From Entelurus aequoreus (Eukaryota > Chordata > Actinopteri > Syngnathiformes > Syngnathidae), in the NCBI RefSeq assembly GCF_033978785.1, contig NC_084735.1:66757843-66821842 (forward strand): a stretch of DNA of 64,000 nucleotides, written 5' to 3'. The notes beneath the pieces are model-generated. The model was not told the DNA's origin. It saw only the letters and a list, made by a program, of their open reading frames with translations, and searched no databases. Numbering within the stretch: position 1 is the stretch's first letter; every line of letters starts with the position of its first letter. This document shows, piece by piece, positions 1 through 28,708 of the stretch. The position numbers were made by a program, and so were the translations under genes.

Positions 1-114
1 TGAAATATATTTTTTGAAATTAATATATCCTCTTGCAACTCATTTAACACAAACAAAATTATTTGAAAATTAAATACTGGATGGCCCAAAATGTCACTAG
101 GATCTCTTAAGCTG

Positions 115-236
115 CTGCTCACTGCTCCCCTCACCTCCCAGGGGGTGAACAAGGAGATGGGTCAAATGCAGAGGACAAATTTCACCACACCTAGTGTGTG
201 TGTGACAATCATTGGTACTTTAACTTTAACTTTAAG
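115..236 (+). repeat. Teleost SINE-like retroposon, 3' part, (ACTTTA)n tail
   Basis: The block ACTGCTCCCCTCACC ... TGCAGAGGACAAATTTCACC ... GTGTGTGTGACAATCATTGG ends in a tail of ACTTTA repeats. The same sequence recurs at the right edge of the window (63430-63630), so the two copies bookend it. Confidence 0.65.
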
Positions 237-719
237 GGTTATCACATGAGACACTAGAATGAAAGCAAACACAACTATGATGCCCTGAGTAGCTGACTTG
301 TTTTATCCAGACTGAGTCACTTGCTTGTCTGCTGGTCAGGGTACAGTAATAGCAAGGACAAAGCTCCGTTGGATGGACCTCTATAGCTGAGGACAATTAG
401 GCAGGGAGTTTAGGGGAGGGGGGCGTCAGCGAGTGCGGGGGCAGTGAGGTGATGAGTCCCATTTTTCTCTCAGAGTCCAGTTTGGACCAGTTTTGCCTGC
501 TTTTTCTTCTCAGCAAACAACAGAACTCTAGTGGTTCCGTCATAGGTGCTCACTCAGTCATAGTGGGGATCTCAGACTAATAATGTTCCAGCTGTCCTTT
601 CTCATGTGAACATGAAGGATGACTTAAACACACATGCAGCACATTCGGTTATCTTCAGCAGGGTTCAAAGTTAATTGCCGTCATAAAAGCTGCCCTAACA
701 GTACTTTTGCAACGATAGG
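237..719. other. 5' flank of slc43a2, no feature recognised
   Basis: Moderately GC-rich near 405-450 (GGGGAGGGGGGCGTCAGCGA). No repeat or frame identified; it may hold promoter elements or an upstream non-coding exon. Confidence 0.4.
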
Positions 720-885
720 CTGAATATAAAAGCTCCCCTTCCCCCTTGTTCCTTTGTCTTCCCAGATAAAGTGATCTCTGAGTCTTCATCGGCCAGCGAG
801 GCGACACAACCAACTCCCTCTCCTTCCCCTCAGTCTCTCTCTACACTCCAGATCTTCACCACTGTAATATTTCCTTCCCTGGACC
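720..885 (+). promoter_or_regulatory. slc43a2: slc43a2 5' leader: candidate TATA box or 3' splice site, and start context
   Basis: Two readings compete. A TATAAAAG lies at 725-732, about 155 bases before the start codon, and could set a transcription start near 755. The following pyrimidine-rich run ends in CTTCCCAG at 757-764, a strong 3' splice site, so 765-885 could instead be the 5' part of a coding exon preceded by an upstream non-coding exon. The start codon context GGACCATGG (881-889) is close to a perfect Kozak match. I cannot decide between the readings without transcript data. Confidence 0.45.
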
Positions 886-17114
<16,229 letters not shown>

Positions 17115-18210
17115 CTAAAGTAAGCATCAGGGCAAAGACACTACGAAGGACGATTGATAGCGGATGAAAGACAACTGAACGGTGTCATGCAGGCAGTGGC
17201 GTGCAAAAGGACAAATCCTGTTAAAATACTATATTTATAAAATTATATGAGCATATGTCATCATATTTGTGGAAGTCTACCACACAGCTGTGAAATAGTG
17301 AGAAGAGGAAGAGGAAGAGGAAAAGACTGTGAAAGGAAAGAAGCATCCGCACTCTGTATTCCCCCAAAATCCTCTACTTTATTTTATTCCTTTACAGTAT
17401 TTCACGTAACTGGTTGTTTTGACCAGTAGAACGGAATAGTATTCTTCTTAGAGATGGATTTCACAATTATTTTGTTAATTAGACATGTTTCTTTTCGAAT
17501 ACCACAGTACTTTGTCGATGTTAAAATGCTGTTCATTAATGTAGAGACCAAGTTTTCGCACATTTAAGTGGCTTACATTGTTTTTAAGTAAGCACTACAG
17601 CATTTGCTGTACTGTATGTTAAAGCCTTTAAGGTTTTACTGTCTTTTGTACAAGGGACATCACATAAACTGCAGTATTTGTATTGCTAAAAGCAAAGTAT
17701 CCATTTGAATATTTATTTTTGTGACATTCTGTCTTTAGGTTTTTAAATTTACCAAATGTGCCTTTTGAGTCTTTATATAAAGATTTGTTTTGAAACATAC
17801 GGACAATCACATTAATTTCTACTGGGGGTTTCTATTTTCATATTTAGTATATTATGTCTCAATTTCACTAAGAGATGCAGCACTTGTTTTTAACAAACAT
17901 TTTTCCCCAAATGTACACAAAACTTCTTACTTTGTATTTTCTATTGACAAGTTGCCAGGTTTTAATTATCTCAACTCGCAGGTTATGTATTGTTGCTATT
18001 GGTTTGTCCGTCAGTTAGTTAGTTCGCAAAATAATTCAAAAAGTTCTACATTCAGGAAATGTCCGAAATAGGATAAAGAACAACTTATCACCTTTTGGGG
18101 TTGATCCGGATCATTTCTACTACACTACATTATGTGTACGTTACAAGCTTCAACTTCTGTGTGTGTGTATGCTCCCAGCCTTGCCCCCACCAACAACAGA
18201 CAAAGACTAT
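17115..18210 (+). other. slc43a2: slc43a2 3' UTR and downstream flank (end uncertain)
   Basis: This AT-rich sequence follows the stop with no coding signal. No canonical AATAAA occurs close to the stop; an ATTAAA is at about 18273 and AATAAA motifs near 18447 and 18497, inside or just past a short terminal-inverted-repeat element. The polyadenylation site is therefore not resolved. A purine-rich GAAGAGGAAGAGG run is at about 17300-17330. Confidence 0.3.
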
Positions 18211-18829
18211 GTTTACACTGCAGGCCAAAGTGGATTTTTTGTCAATCTGATTTTGTCCAGCGGAAAGTTTAGATTAAAAGTAATATGGGATCTTTATCAG
18301 ACTCCAGTATAAACGCTCACAGACCCCAATTTGGCTCCAGTGTGGCCACGACGTCAATTGCATGCACAGTTCGATAAAGTTCAAAGAAGACGAAGTTGAC
18401 TTGATTCCGTAAATGAACAAGAAAGTTGCTACTACTACTATTTTGCCAAATAAAAGTCGCCACACCTTAAAAATAAGTTTTTTTTTTTTTTACAACAAAA
18501 TAAATAAAAGTAACTATGTATGAATGGATATATATTGTGTAATCTAATCATTTTATGGCTGTTAAGTAGAGGAACCACGGACGATTCAGCGTGAATCTAC
18601 GTTAGTGTTATCTTTCGACTCACGCAGTCAGGTCGCATTTCCTTTTGGACTGCAGTCACTTTTGAAAAAATCAGATTGCAATCTGATTGTACTATGCCTC
18701 CTAATGTGGGCCAAATCTGATGCGGAAAGATACAATTTTAAGCACTTTGGGGCGTTAGGAGAGTCAAAAAAATATCTGATCTGTGTCATTTGAGGACAAG
18801 AAAATCAGATTTGGTGTGTAGTGTAAACA
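18211..18829. mobile_element. MITE-like element with GTTTACACT ends
   Basis: The ends GTTTACACTGCAGGCC and TGTAGTGTAAAC are inverted; sub-terminal AATCAGATT / AATCTGATT motifs are also paired. No obvious target duplication was seen. Confidence 0.5.
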
Positions 18830-19407
18830 GAGAAGTGAGTAACTTACAAGAGGCTCAACTCAGTTTCTTTCATTCTGCTATAGATAGCCCAGTTATGGAC
18901 GCATTTTGACTAAACTTTCAGGAAATGTCAGAAATTAGATTAGAAACAGGCGATTACATTTTGGAGTTGATACGGATTTAGGACATTTTTGCTTTTGGGA
19001 GGTAGAGCCTAGTGGAGGTCTGCGCTCTCCGAGTACAACTTATGAAATGGTGTTTTCCCTAATTTGCATAATGTATTTCATGTATTTTATTACTACAAGA
19101 CATACCTGTTTAATGAGGTCTTATTGGTAAAAGACACTAAAGATGATGTTTTGTTATTTTTTGGGGGATGTTCTATCAACACTTGCCCAGTAATAAGGCA
19201 AAGTGTCACGAAAAACCATTGTACATGTTTATATATAGTCAATGTGCTGATTGATACCGAAATATCAATAACAAAACCAAGTCTTTGTTATAATATCGAT
19301 TCTCCAATCAAAATATCGATACTTTTTATACTTAAGTTATTTTAAATATTGTATAATTTACCAGGAACACAGTGTGTGAAGTAACTAAATCATTGAGATC
19401 GTGTCTA

Positions 19408-20353
19408 CAACCCAAAACCAGTGAAGTTGGCACATTGTGTAAATTGTAAATAAAAACAGAATACAATGATTTGCAAATTCTTTTCAACTTATATTCAAGT
19501 GAAGACCAGATATTTAATGTTCGAACTGAGAAACTAATTATTTTTTTGCAAATAATCATTAACTTAGAATTTAATGGCAGCGACACATTAGTTGGCACAG
19601 GTGGAATTTTACCACTGTGTTACATGGCCTTTCCTTTTAACAACACTCAGTAAACGTTTGGGAACTGAGGAGACCAATTTTTGAAGCTTATCAAGTGGAA
19701 TTATTTGCCATTCTTGCTTGATGTACAGCTTAAGTTGTTCAACAGTCCGTTCATAATGTGCCTCACATTTTCAATGGGAGGCAATTCTGGACTACAGGCA
19801 GGCCAGTCTAGTACCCGCTACTCTTTTACTACAAAGCCATACTTGTAATTCTCTTAACATTTTGAGGATATTACGGACCGTAGATGGTGAAATCCCTAAA
19901 TTACTTGCATTAGCTCCTTGAGAAATGTTGTTCTTAAAGTGTTCGACAATTTGCTCACGCATTTGTTCACAAAGTGGTGACCCTCGCCCCATCCTTGTTT
20001 GTGAATGACTGAGCATTTCATGGAAGTTGCTTTTATACCCAATCATGGCACCCACCTGTTCCCAATTAGCCTGTTCACCTGTGGGATGTTCCAAATAAGT
20101 GTTTGATGAGCACTCAATTTTCTCAGTCTTTTTTGCCACTTGTGCCAACATTTTTGAAACATGTTGCAGGCATCAAAGTTCCAAATGAGCTAATATTTGC
20201 TAAAAATAACAAACTTTGCCAGTTCGAACCTTAAGTATCTTATCTTTGCAGTCTATTCAATTGAATATAGGTTAAAAAGGATTTGCAAATCATTGTATTC
20301 TGTTTTTATTTACGATTTATACAACGCGCCAACTTCACTGGTTTTGAGTTTTG
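19408..20353 (-). mobile_element. Tc1-like transposon relic with long inverted ends and transposase N-terminus
   Basis: Inverted ends of about 70 bases (CAACCCAAAACCAGTGAAGT... and its complement) are flanked by TA. On the minus strand an open frame (20151 down to 19792) contains MGRGSPLCEQMREQIVEHFK and ISPSTVRNILK, the shape of the N-terminal helix-turn-helix of Tc1-type transposases (RGxPLSxxxRxxIV...STVxxIIK). The catalytic DDE part has been deleted, so the element is dead. Confidence 0.7.
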
Positions 20354-20355
20354 TA

Positions 20356-21469
20356 TATGAAAAGTGATTGTGGGTAAAACAAATATATACAGTATATAGT
20401 ATATGACACTACATTAATCTCACATAGGCAAACAAAGCCTACATTTATTTAGGTAAAGTTTCCTAAATAATACATAATCTAAGTATCATTAAATTATACA
20501 TAGCAGTTGCTATAAAACAGCCATTGCATGTTGTTTATGTAAAAAAAAAATACTGGCAATTAAAATGAATCACTCAGTACGTATCTTGTTTTTATTTTTA
20601 TCTTCAGCTATTTAGAGACCCTACATACAGAGTTGAATATAGATAAGATAACGCAGTCAGTGCAGAAAAAATGGTTTAAAAATCATTTGTTTTGCCCTGT
20701 GATTTTAAATTGTTTAAAGATGGTTCCCAAAGAGCAGCAACATTTGAAAAACACCACTTTTTACATTTGACCAGACACGTATATTTGCAATTTTGCACAA
20801 AGTATCAGTGGTAAAGTACATTACTAATGTACAGTGAATTAACACATTAGGGTCACACATAGATAATATAAGGATCATTCCTACCAAAAAAAAAAATGGA
20901 TCTGGGATTCAAAGCTTATCAGTTTCTACCACCGTACTACATAGATACAGTATGTTACAAAATGTGTAGTTTGGGAAGGCATAATCTTATGATGATCCAC
21001 AGTGACGCCTGCTGGTCAAAGGTCACCATTATTTTGTAACATTTTTTGATAACACCAAAATAGTAGTCAAGAAATAGTACTTGTACACAAGTACAAGTAA
21101 AATTACAGGGGTACAAATCCATATCTTTTTTATTCACAATTTTTCTACTCAATAACGTTTTTGATTTACAAAATGAATGGATGGATATTGAATATGGAAT
21201 ATAGCGTTATATAATACTTCTACCAGTATAAGAACAAATTGACTAAAATCCCTTTAAAATATACATTAGACCTTAATTTGAAAAATTATGAAAAGTTACA
21301 ATTACTAGATGCATCAAACAAGTAAACGTTAATAGAAGAGAACATAATCATGCATGAAAAAATATTAGACATGAGCTGAAATTGTTCTCTGTCCCATACT
21401 TTCATTTATACATACTGTACTGATATAAGAAGTTTTAAAGTATGCGGGGCAACACCTTTATGAATAAAA
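20356..21469. other. Intergenic, nothing recognised
   Basis: AT-rich sequence without a frame, repeat boundary or splice-site-supported exon. Confidence 0.45.
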
Positions 21470-22088
21470 GTACACCATATTAGATTTTTTTTTCAATATT
21501 TAAAACACTTCCTTGTGGTCTACATAACATGTAATGGTGTTTCTTCGGTCAAAATTTTGCATAGATTATGTTTAACAGACTTTTTTTAAAGATGCTTTCT
21601 GACTGTCCCTTCATGATGCGCCGTTTTGTGGGTGGTCTTATTACATGGCTCCACATCAAAAGCGTCTTCTCCCCATTATCCATGTTTTAGTTTTTAGTGC
21701 TTCCATATAGATTCTACTGACAGATATAAGTTATGCTACTTTGTATCAGAAATGGCAGCAGCGCAAGATGTATATGCAAGTACGAGCCAGTCTGCCCCAC
21801 AACACGAGGATAGAGAAAAAGAAGGAGCTTATTGACTAAATTGCGCACTACAATGGCGGACTCGCGCAAAGCACTTTGGATACATTTTCTACCAAAGAAG
21901 GAGATATCCGCTGACGACACGATTGTGGAAAAAAACGTTGCGATTGGGGAAAAATTCAAATAGCTGGTTTGGAGGAAGTGTGAAGGAAGGCAAGATTGCC
22001 CTTTCAAATTTTCAAGACTTATGCAGATCCCAAATACACAACAACAGGTACCAATAGGTAAGAAATGTCGGTTTTGCATAAGCCCCCT
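21470..22088. mobile_element. TTAA-family I element, inverted decayed copy
   Basis: It reads in reverse of 9450-9892: ACACTTCCTTGTGGTCTACA near the left and AGACTTATGCAGATCCCAAA and ...GCCCCCT|TTAA at the right (22085-22092). The left terminus is not clear. Confidence 0.45.
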
Positions 22089-22310
22089 TTAAAATCCTCT
22101 TCATGCCGAATTTATTGCAAATATTTGTACTTCCAGAGGCTTTTGTGTTCTTTTTATTCACATTTTTGCCACTCTGTAACAGATAAGATTCACCTCAGAC
22201 AAGTTAAAAGCTAGTTTAATTGTATTTGCTCATATAATGATAAAACAACTAAATACACATTAGGCTGATTAATACCCAAATGCAAAAAATCTTAAATATT
22301 TATATTCCAT

Positions 22311-22582
22311 GTGTGGAGTTTGCATGTGCTCTACGTGACTGCTAGGGTTCCCCTCCAGGTACTCCGGCTTCCTTCCACCTCCAAAGACATGCACCTGGGG
22401 ATAGGTTGATTGGCAACACTAAATTGGCCCTAGTGTGTGAATGTGAGTGTGAATGTTGTCTGTCTGTGTTGTCCATGCGATGAGGTGGCCACTTGTCCAC
22501 CTTCCGCCCTAATGCAGTTGAGATAGGCTCCAGCACCCCCCCCCCCCGCGACCCCGAAAGGGACAAGCGGTAGAAAATGTAT
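22311..22582 (+). repeat. TGGA-tail repeat, long copy
   Basis: A longer copy: TACTCCGGCTTCCTTCCACC, AAAGACATGCACCTGGGGAT, GGTTGATTGGCAACACTAAA, TTCCGCCCTAATGCAG, then GGGACAAGCGGTAGAAAATG. It faces the next copy tail to tail across about 60 bases. Confidence 0.7.
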
Positions 22583-22642
22583 AGGATGTTTAGGATTTAG
22601 ATATAAATCCTGATTTAAATAGGCCTTAGTAGTGTCCATATA

Positions 22643-22826
22643 TCCATTTTCTACCGCTTGTCCCGTTCGGGGTCGCGGGGGGTGCTGGGGCCTATCCCAG
22701 CTGCATTAGGGCGGAAGGCGAGGTACACCCTGGACAAGTCGCCACCTCATCGCAGGGCCAACACAGATAGACAGACAACATTCACACTCACATTCACACA
22801 CTAGGGCCAAATTAGTGTTGCCAATC
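22643..22826 (-). repeat. TGGA-tail repeat, inverted partner
   Basis: The reverse complement of the 3' 185 bases of the copy just upstream, starting CCATTTTCTACCGCTTGTCC and ending near GTGTTGCCAATC. Confidence 0.7.
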
Positions 22827-22900
22827 GTGCGGTGACGAAAGTGCACATTTGTCCCTATTATTTCCAATTGGTATCACTTACAAATTCACAACAACGCTTT

Positions 22901-23014
22901 TGATTGATTGATTGAGACTTTTATTAGTAGATTGCACAGTACGGTACATATTCCGTGCAATTGACCACTAAATGGTAACACCCGAATAAGTTTTTCAACT
23001 TGTTTAAGTCGGGG
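22901..23014 (-). repeat. LINE 3'-end-type repeat, left half of a copy split by a hAT insertion
   Basis: TTGATTGATTGATTGAGACT ... CAAGTTTTTCAACTTG region up to AGTCGGGG; the sequence resumes at 26387 with AGTCGGGGTCCACGTTAATC. A complete opposite-strand relative at 25815-26045 reads continuously across the same point, which proves the interruption. Confidence 0.65.
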
Positions 23015-23314
23015 CAGGGGCGTCACTAGCTTTTAAGGACAAGGGGGGCTTAGCCCCCAGGAGATGCAGGATGCGAGCGAACGTAGCGCACGAGCACAAA
23101 ACTTCACAAACGCTAACAAAGACTTAGAAATTATTCATTGTTATTATTATTATTTCAGTCGGTTTAGTTTCAATCTGTGTTCAGTACAACAGCAAACATG
23201 GGTTTGCACAGTGACAATTTTTTTTCAGCATCAACAAAAAACAATTACTTGCATGATCCTTCAAGATACAGTGAAACACAATGAAAGTCATGGCATTAGC
23301 CTCTATGTTATTAA

Positions 23315-24805
23315 AGGCCTACTGAAATGAAATTTTCTTATTTAAACGGGGATAGCAGATCCATTCTATGTGTCATACTTGATCATTTCGCGATATTGCC
23401 ATATTTTTGCTGAAAGGATTTAGTAGAGAACATCGACGATAAAGTTCGCAACTTTTGGTCGCTGATAAAAAAGCCTTGCCTGTACCGGAAGTAGCGTGAC
23501 GTCACAGGTTGAAGGGCTCCTCACATCTGCACATTGTTTACACCAGCAGCGAGAGCGATTCGGACCGAGAAAGCAACGATTACCCCATTAATTTGAGCCA
23601 GGATGAAAGATTTGTGGATGAGGAAAGTGAGAGGGAAGGATTAGAGTGCAGTGCAGGACGTATATTTTTTCGCTCTGACCGTAACTTAGGTACAAGGGCT
23701 CATTGGATTCCACACTCTCTCCTTTTTCTATTGTGGATCACAGATTTGTATTTTAAACCACCCCGGATACTATATCCTCTTGAAAATGAGAGTCGAGAAC
23801 GCGAAATGGACATTCACAGTGACTTTTATCTCCACAACAATACATCGGCGAAGCACTTTAGCTACGGTGCTAACATGATACCATCGTGCTTAACTGCATA
23901 TAGAAACAGAAGAAATAAGCCCCTGACTGGAAGGATAGACAGAAGATCAACAATACTACCAAACCCTGGAACTGTAACCACACGGTCAATGCTGTGCCGC
24001 CTGGCGAAGCCTAGCAATGCTGTTGCTGACGACGCCATTGAAGCTAACTTAGCTACGGGACCTCGACAGAGCTATGCTAAAAACATTAGCTCTCCACCTA
24101 CGCCAGCCCTCATCTGCTCATCAACACCCGTGCTCACCTGCGTTCCAGCGATCGACGGCGCGACGAAGGACTTCACCACGATGATCGGTGCGGTCGGCGG
24201 CCCGGAGACGGAGGAAGTCAACCCAGACAGGTGAGGACAGCGGCGCGGCGGCGGACGGCGTTGTAGCTTTCGACGACACCCCGACCGCCATCAGAGTCGG
24301 CAAGAAACATATATTTCCCCAAAGTTACGTACGTGACATGCACATAGCGGCACGCACGTACGGGCGAGCGATTAAATGTTTGGAAGCCAAAGCTGTACTC
24401 ACGGTAGCGCGTCTGCTATCCAGTCCTCCTGGTTGTGTTGCTGTAGCCAGCCGCTAATACACCGATCCCACCTACAGCTTTCTTCTTTGCAGTCTCCATT
24501 GTTAATTGAACAAATTGCAAAAGATTCACCAACACAGATGTCCAGAATACTGTGGAATTATGTGGTGAAAACAGACGACTTAAGCTGGTCACCGTGCTAT
24601 TCCAAAATGTCTGCTTCAACCCGTGACGTCACGCGCAAACGTCATCATACCGAAACGTTTTCAGCCGGAAGTTTCCCGGGAAATTTAAAATTGCACTTTA
24701 TAAATTAACCCGGCCGTATTGGCATGTGTTGCAATGTTAAGATTTCATCATTGATGTATAAACTATCAGACTGCGTGGTCGGTAGTAGTGGGTTTCAGTA
24801 GGCCT
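23315..24805 (+). mobile_element. TTAA-flanked element, family III, copy 1, with gene-like interior
   Basis: Terminal inverted repeats AGGCCTACTGAAAT and TTTCAGTAGGCCT are flanked by TTAA (23311-23314 and 24806-24809), as in piggyBac-type elements. The interior holds the longest open frame of the window (23509-24234, 241 codons: an acidic serine-rich N-terminus with SSESDSD, then DYPINLSQDERFVDEESERE), a GTGAGG donor-like site after AACCCAGACAG at 24229 and a pyrimidine-rich CTTCTTTGCAG at 24481-24492. The frame has no piggyBac catalytic motifs that I recognise. The second copy (55515-56976) has lost this frame. Confidence 0.65.
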
Positions 24806-25680
24806 TTAATTCACAACATGCCACAACTTTCGCTCACAATACAATAATTATTTGTTCCCAAATATTTTGAAGTTGCACATATTACAATTTGGGCTCATAT
24901 GTGACTAAAATGGTTGTAAATTCAAGCCCTGGAAATATTACTTAATTACTTGAATTAAAGTAATATCTGGATCGGGATAATTTGGCTTGTATATAATATA
25001 TTTATATATATATATTATGGCAAGCCGTTAAGGAAATTAAATATATATGGAAGTCTGAATAGAAATGAGAAACATTTATATATACTGTAAATATGAAAGA
25101 CTTAGTCTGCTGATCTGAAAAAGAGCCAAAGCTGTCAAAGAGCTGAGGGACCATCTTCAAAGTGCAATGCTGAAACAAATAATGCAAACAATAAAATGTA
25201 ACTTCCAGGGCTTGAGATTAACGCAGTCCCGTCGTCCCGGGGACGGTAAAAAAAATGCACGGGACGAAATTAAATGCTCCCCGGGACGATGGCTTTTAAC
25301 CATTTTTTTTCTTTTTCTTTTTATGTATTTATTCATTTTACATTTTATATTAAATGTCTTGGTTTTTCCACCCTCTGAAAATCCTATGAAATGTTTAACA
25401 AGCCATCCTATAATAATACAACAGCTATTAATGTAACAATACAATAAAACAAATATATTTAATGATGTTTTCATTATTTTAACAATAGGCTAATGTATAT
25501 TACTTTATATAGATTCGACAAGAAACACAAAACTTAAAAACTAAATTATTTACAATTGCAGACACAAGGTTCTTTTCTGCAGTGCTGTGTGCTAATGTGC
25601 TTCGTAAACTAACACCCTCCCCGGATTGCTAATAATCAAATGTAAACAATCAAATGCCGATACTTTTTCTTATGCCTTCT

Positions 25681-25681
<1 letters not shown>

Positions 25682-25765
<84 letters not shown>
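25682..25765. repeat. (TC)n / (GA)n microsatellite
   Basis: An uninterrupted CT run of about 84 bases inside the 23015-26386 hAT element. Confidence 0.97.
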
Positions 25766-25767
<2 letters not shown>

Positions 25768-25814
25768 GTCCGCTACTTGCTGTCCATATCCTACCCCCCC
25801 CCCCCTCCACACCC

Positions 25815-26045
25815 CTGATTGTAAATAATGTAAATAATTCAATGTGATTATCTTGTGTGATGACTGTATTATGATGATAGTATATATCTGATAGTATATA
25901 TCTGTATCATGAATCAATTTAAGTGGACCCCGACTTAAACAAGTTGAAAAACTTATTCGGGTGTTACCATTTAGTGGTCAATTGTACGGAATATGTACTT
26001 CACTGTGCAACCTACTAATAAAAGTCTCAATCAATCAATCAATCA
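25815..26045 (+). repeat. LINE 3'-end-type repeat with (CAAT)n tail
   Basis: GGACCCCGACTTAAACAAGT, GTGTTACCATTTAGTGGTCA and CTAATAAAAGTCTCAATCAA, ending in CAAT repeats, a retroposon-type tail. It is the uninterrupted relative of the split copy at 22901-23014 / 26387-26412. Confidence 0.65.
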
Positions 26046-26819
26046 CCTGCCAGACCGCAAGCAAGGTCGCAGAGAAAATGCGGACTGGCTTTTGAGTGAT
26101 GTGGGCATTTTCTATATGAACAAGTGGAATGGATTGGATACCGACGCACTAAAGGGGCTCTCTACCTTACACTATGAAGTGAGGGGAAACTGAGTGAATA
26201 ATGACAGGTTATATGATTATTTATTTAAACTCATATTCGGGCCACTTTATAATGAATATGTCAGCATGTATTTGTAAAAAAAAAAAAAAAAAAAAGTTTT
26301 TTTTTTAACAACAAATTATTTAGGGGGGCTTAAGAACATTTTAGGGGGGCTTGAGCCCCCCTAAAATAGGCCTAACAACGCCAATGAGTCGGGGTCCACG
26401 TTAATCAATTCATGGTGAGACACAATCGACGTTAAAAGAAGGGAACAAAAGTAGACCCCCAATAAAACTAAATGGCTTCAATTAAGTCCATGTGAAATGT
26501 TTCATCATCCATAGAACAAGCCTTGGTAACTCTGTAAACGTGACTGACTGCATGTACCACTTTACCGTAATCACTATAATAAAGTGTACTGGAGTTTAGA
26601 ACCCTTGACTATTATAGAAGGTATACGTCATGTATGTAATCATACAGACATGCTGACAATGAACTGATGACTGATGCGTCACAGCATATTTCAGCTGAAT
26701 TTTACGAGGACACTCAAATATTTCAGCCTCACAAAAGCTAAACTGTACGAGGGGACCCAAATGCAACACAGAAATTCCAACACCCATGTCGTTGCGCGGC
26801 TATTACATGTATTATAGCG

Positions 26820-26949
26820 CGCCTTCCAGTAGGTTCTGTACGTGGCAGCGACATCCACTTACACCCACTTCTCTGTCCTCTTCACCCGGGGGTGAAAACT
26901 GTTCATACTGCGAGGAGTGACACCACTTTTCAACCTCCGGGAGACGAAG
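26820..26949 (+). promoter_or_regulatory. p4ha2: Candidate non-coding first exon and promoter region of p4ha2
   Basis: A locally less AT-rich stretch free of recognised repeats ends in GACGAAG|GTGAGT (donor at 26950), a perfect 5' splice site. No coding frame continues from it. It lies 4.5 kb upstream of the first p4ha2 coding exon, whose own upstream side has a possible acceptor TCCATGTAG ending at 31419. Vertebrate P4HA2 genes have non-coding first exons, so this is a reasonable but unproven candidate. Confidence 0.3.
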
Positions 26950-27329
26950 GTGAGTCCATGCAGGATATTGTCTCTCAATGGCGACATCATACATCATACT
27001 TGTACAAAGCGAATGGTTCCGAACATGCTGGCATGGTTACCTGCAACAACTGGCTCCGAACTCATCGGCTTACAAGAGTTCAGGAGTTCAAGAAGGGCGA
27101 ACGACAACGGCTTAATGTCATCGTTACACACCTGCGTGTTTATTTATTTCCGGCTTCGCTCCATGCACTCATAAAAGGAAGGGGATGCAATGTTGTTGTC
27201 ATGTTTTACCTCGTGAATGTGAGAAACTTTATCGAACTTGCCACAGTATCAACAACAACACACTCGGCTGTTGTTATTCACAGGAATACCTTTTTAAAAT
27301 GTTTAAGAAGCACAAGTATTGCTATTTTC

Positions 27330-27500
27330 ACCAGAAATTCCTTATTTTTTTACTCACGCGGACGAGCTGCCGCGTTTGGGTTCTCTTCTAGAAACTACTA
27401 CAGTGTGACGTCACAAGGGGGCGGGGCTTATGGCTCGCAAGTTAAATTATTTATGTTTTAAAAAATGTGTTGGAGACATGACTCATTAAATATGATTCTA
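27330..27500 (+). repeat. Dispersed repeat pair, copy 1, with TGACGTCA and GGGGCGGGGC motifs
   Basis: TTACTCACGCGGACGAGCTG, then TGTGACGTCACAAGGG and GGCGGGGCTTAT, then GACTCATTAAATATGATT. The same series recurs at 31055-31205. The motifs match a CRE and an Sp1/KLF box, but their presence in both copies fits a repeat family or a local duplication. Confidence 0.5.
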
Positions 27501-27630
27501 AAATATTTTAATATTCGAAAAAATATGTATTACATTTATAAAATTTATAGGTTTATCGTTTAAAAAAAATACATCTAAGTCAATTTAAAAAAAATGAAAT
27601 GCACCTTATATAGGCTTTGATGATTTAGTG

Positions 27631-28700
<1,070 letters not shown>

Positions 28701-28708
28701 ATTTAATG

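Larger units (their letters stand above)
23015..26386. mobile_element. hAT element 3.4 kb, host of further insertions
   Basis: Ends CAGGGGCGTCACTAG and ...AACAACGCCAATG with perfect target duplication AGTCGGGG (23007-23014 and 26387-26394). Inside are a TTAA element (23315-24805), a LINE-end repeat (25815-26045) and a (GA)n tract. A short frame at 26041-26190 (ENADWLLSDVGIFYMNK) may be residual coding sequence of unknown origin. The repeated AGGGGGGCTT near both ends is typical of this family. Confidence 0.75.

Noticed and set aside
19792..20151. 119-codon minus-strand frame as a host gene
   Set aside because: It is the N-terminus of a Tc1-type transposase between long inverted ends; the catalytic part is missing.
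23509..24234. 241-codon open frame, the longest in the window, as a host gene
   Set aside because: It lies wholly within a TTAA-flanked repeat; the second copy has an in-frame stop, and no family is recognised. Kept only as part of the element.
27361..27430. CRE plus GC box as a proven promoter
   Set aside because: The same block recurs at 31.1 kb as part of a repeat, so motif presence alone does not establish function.
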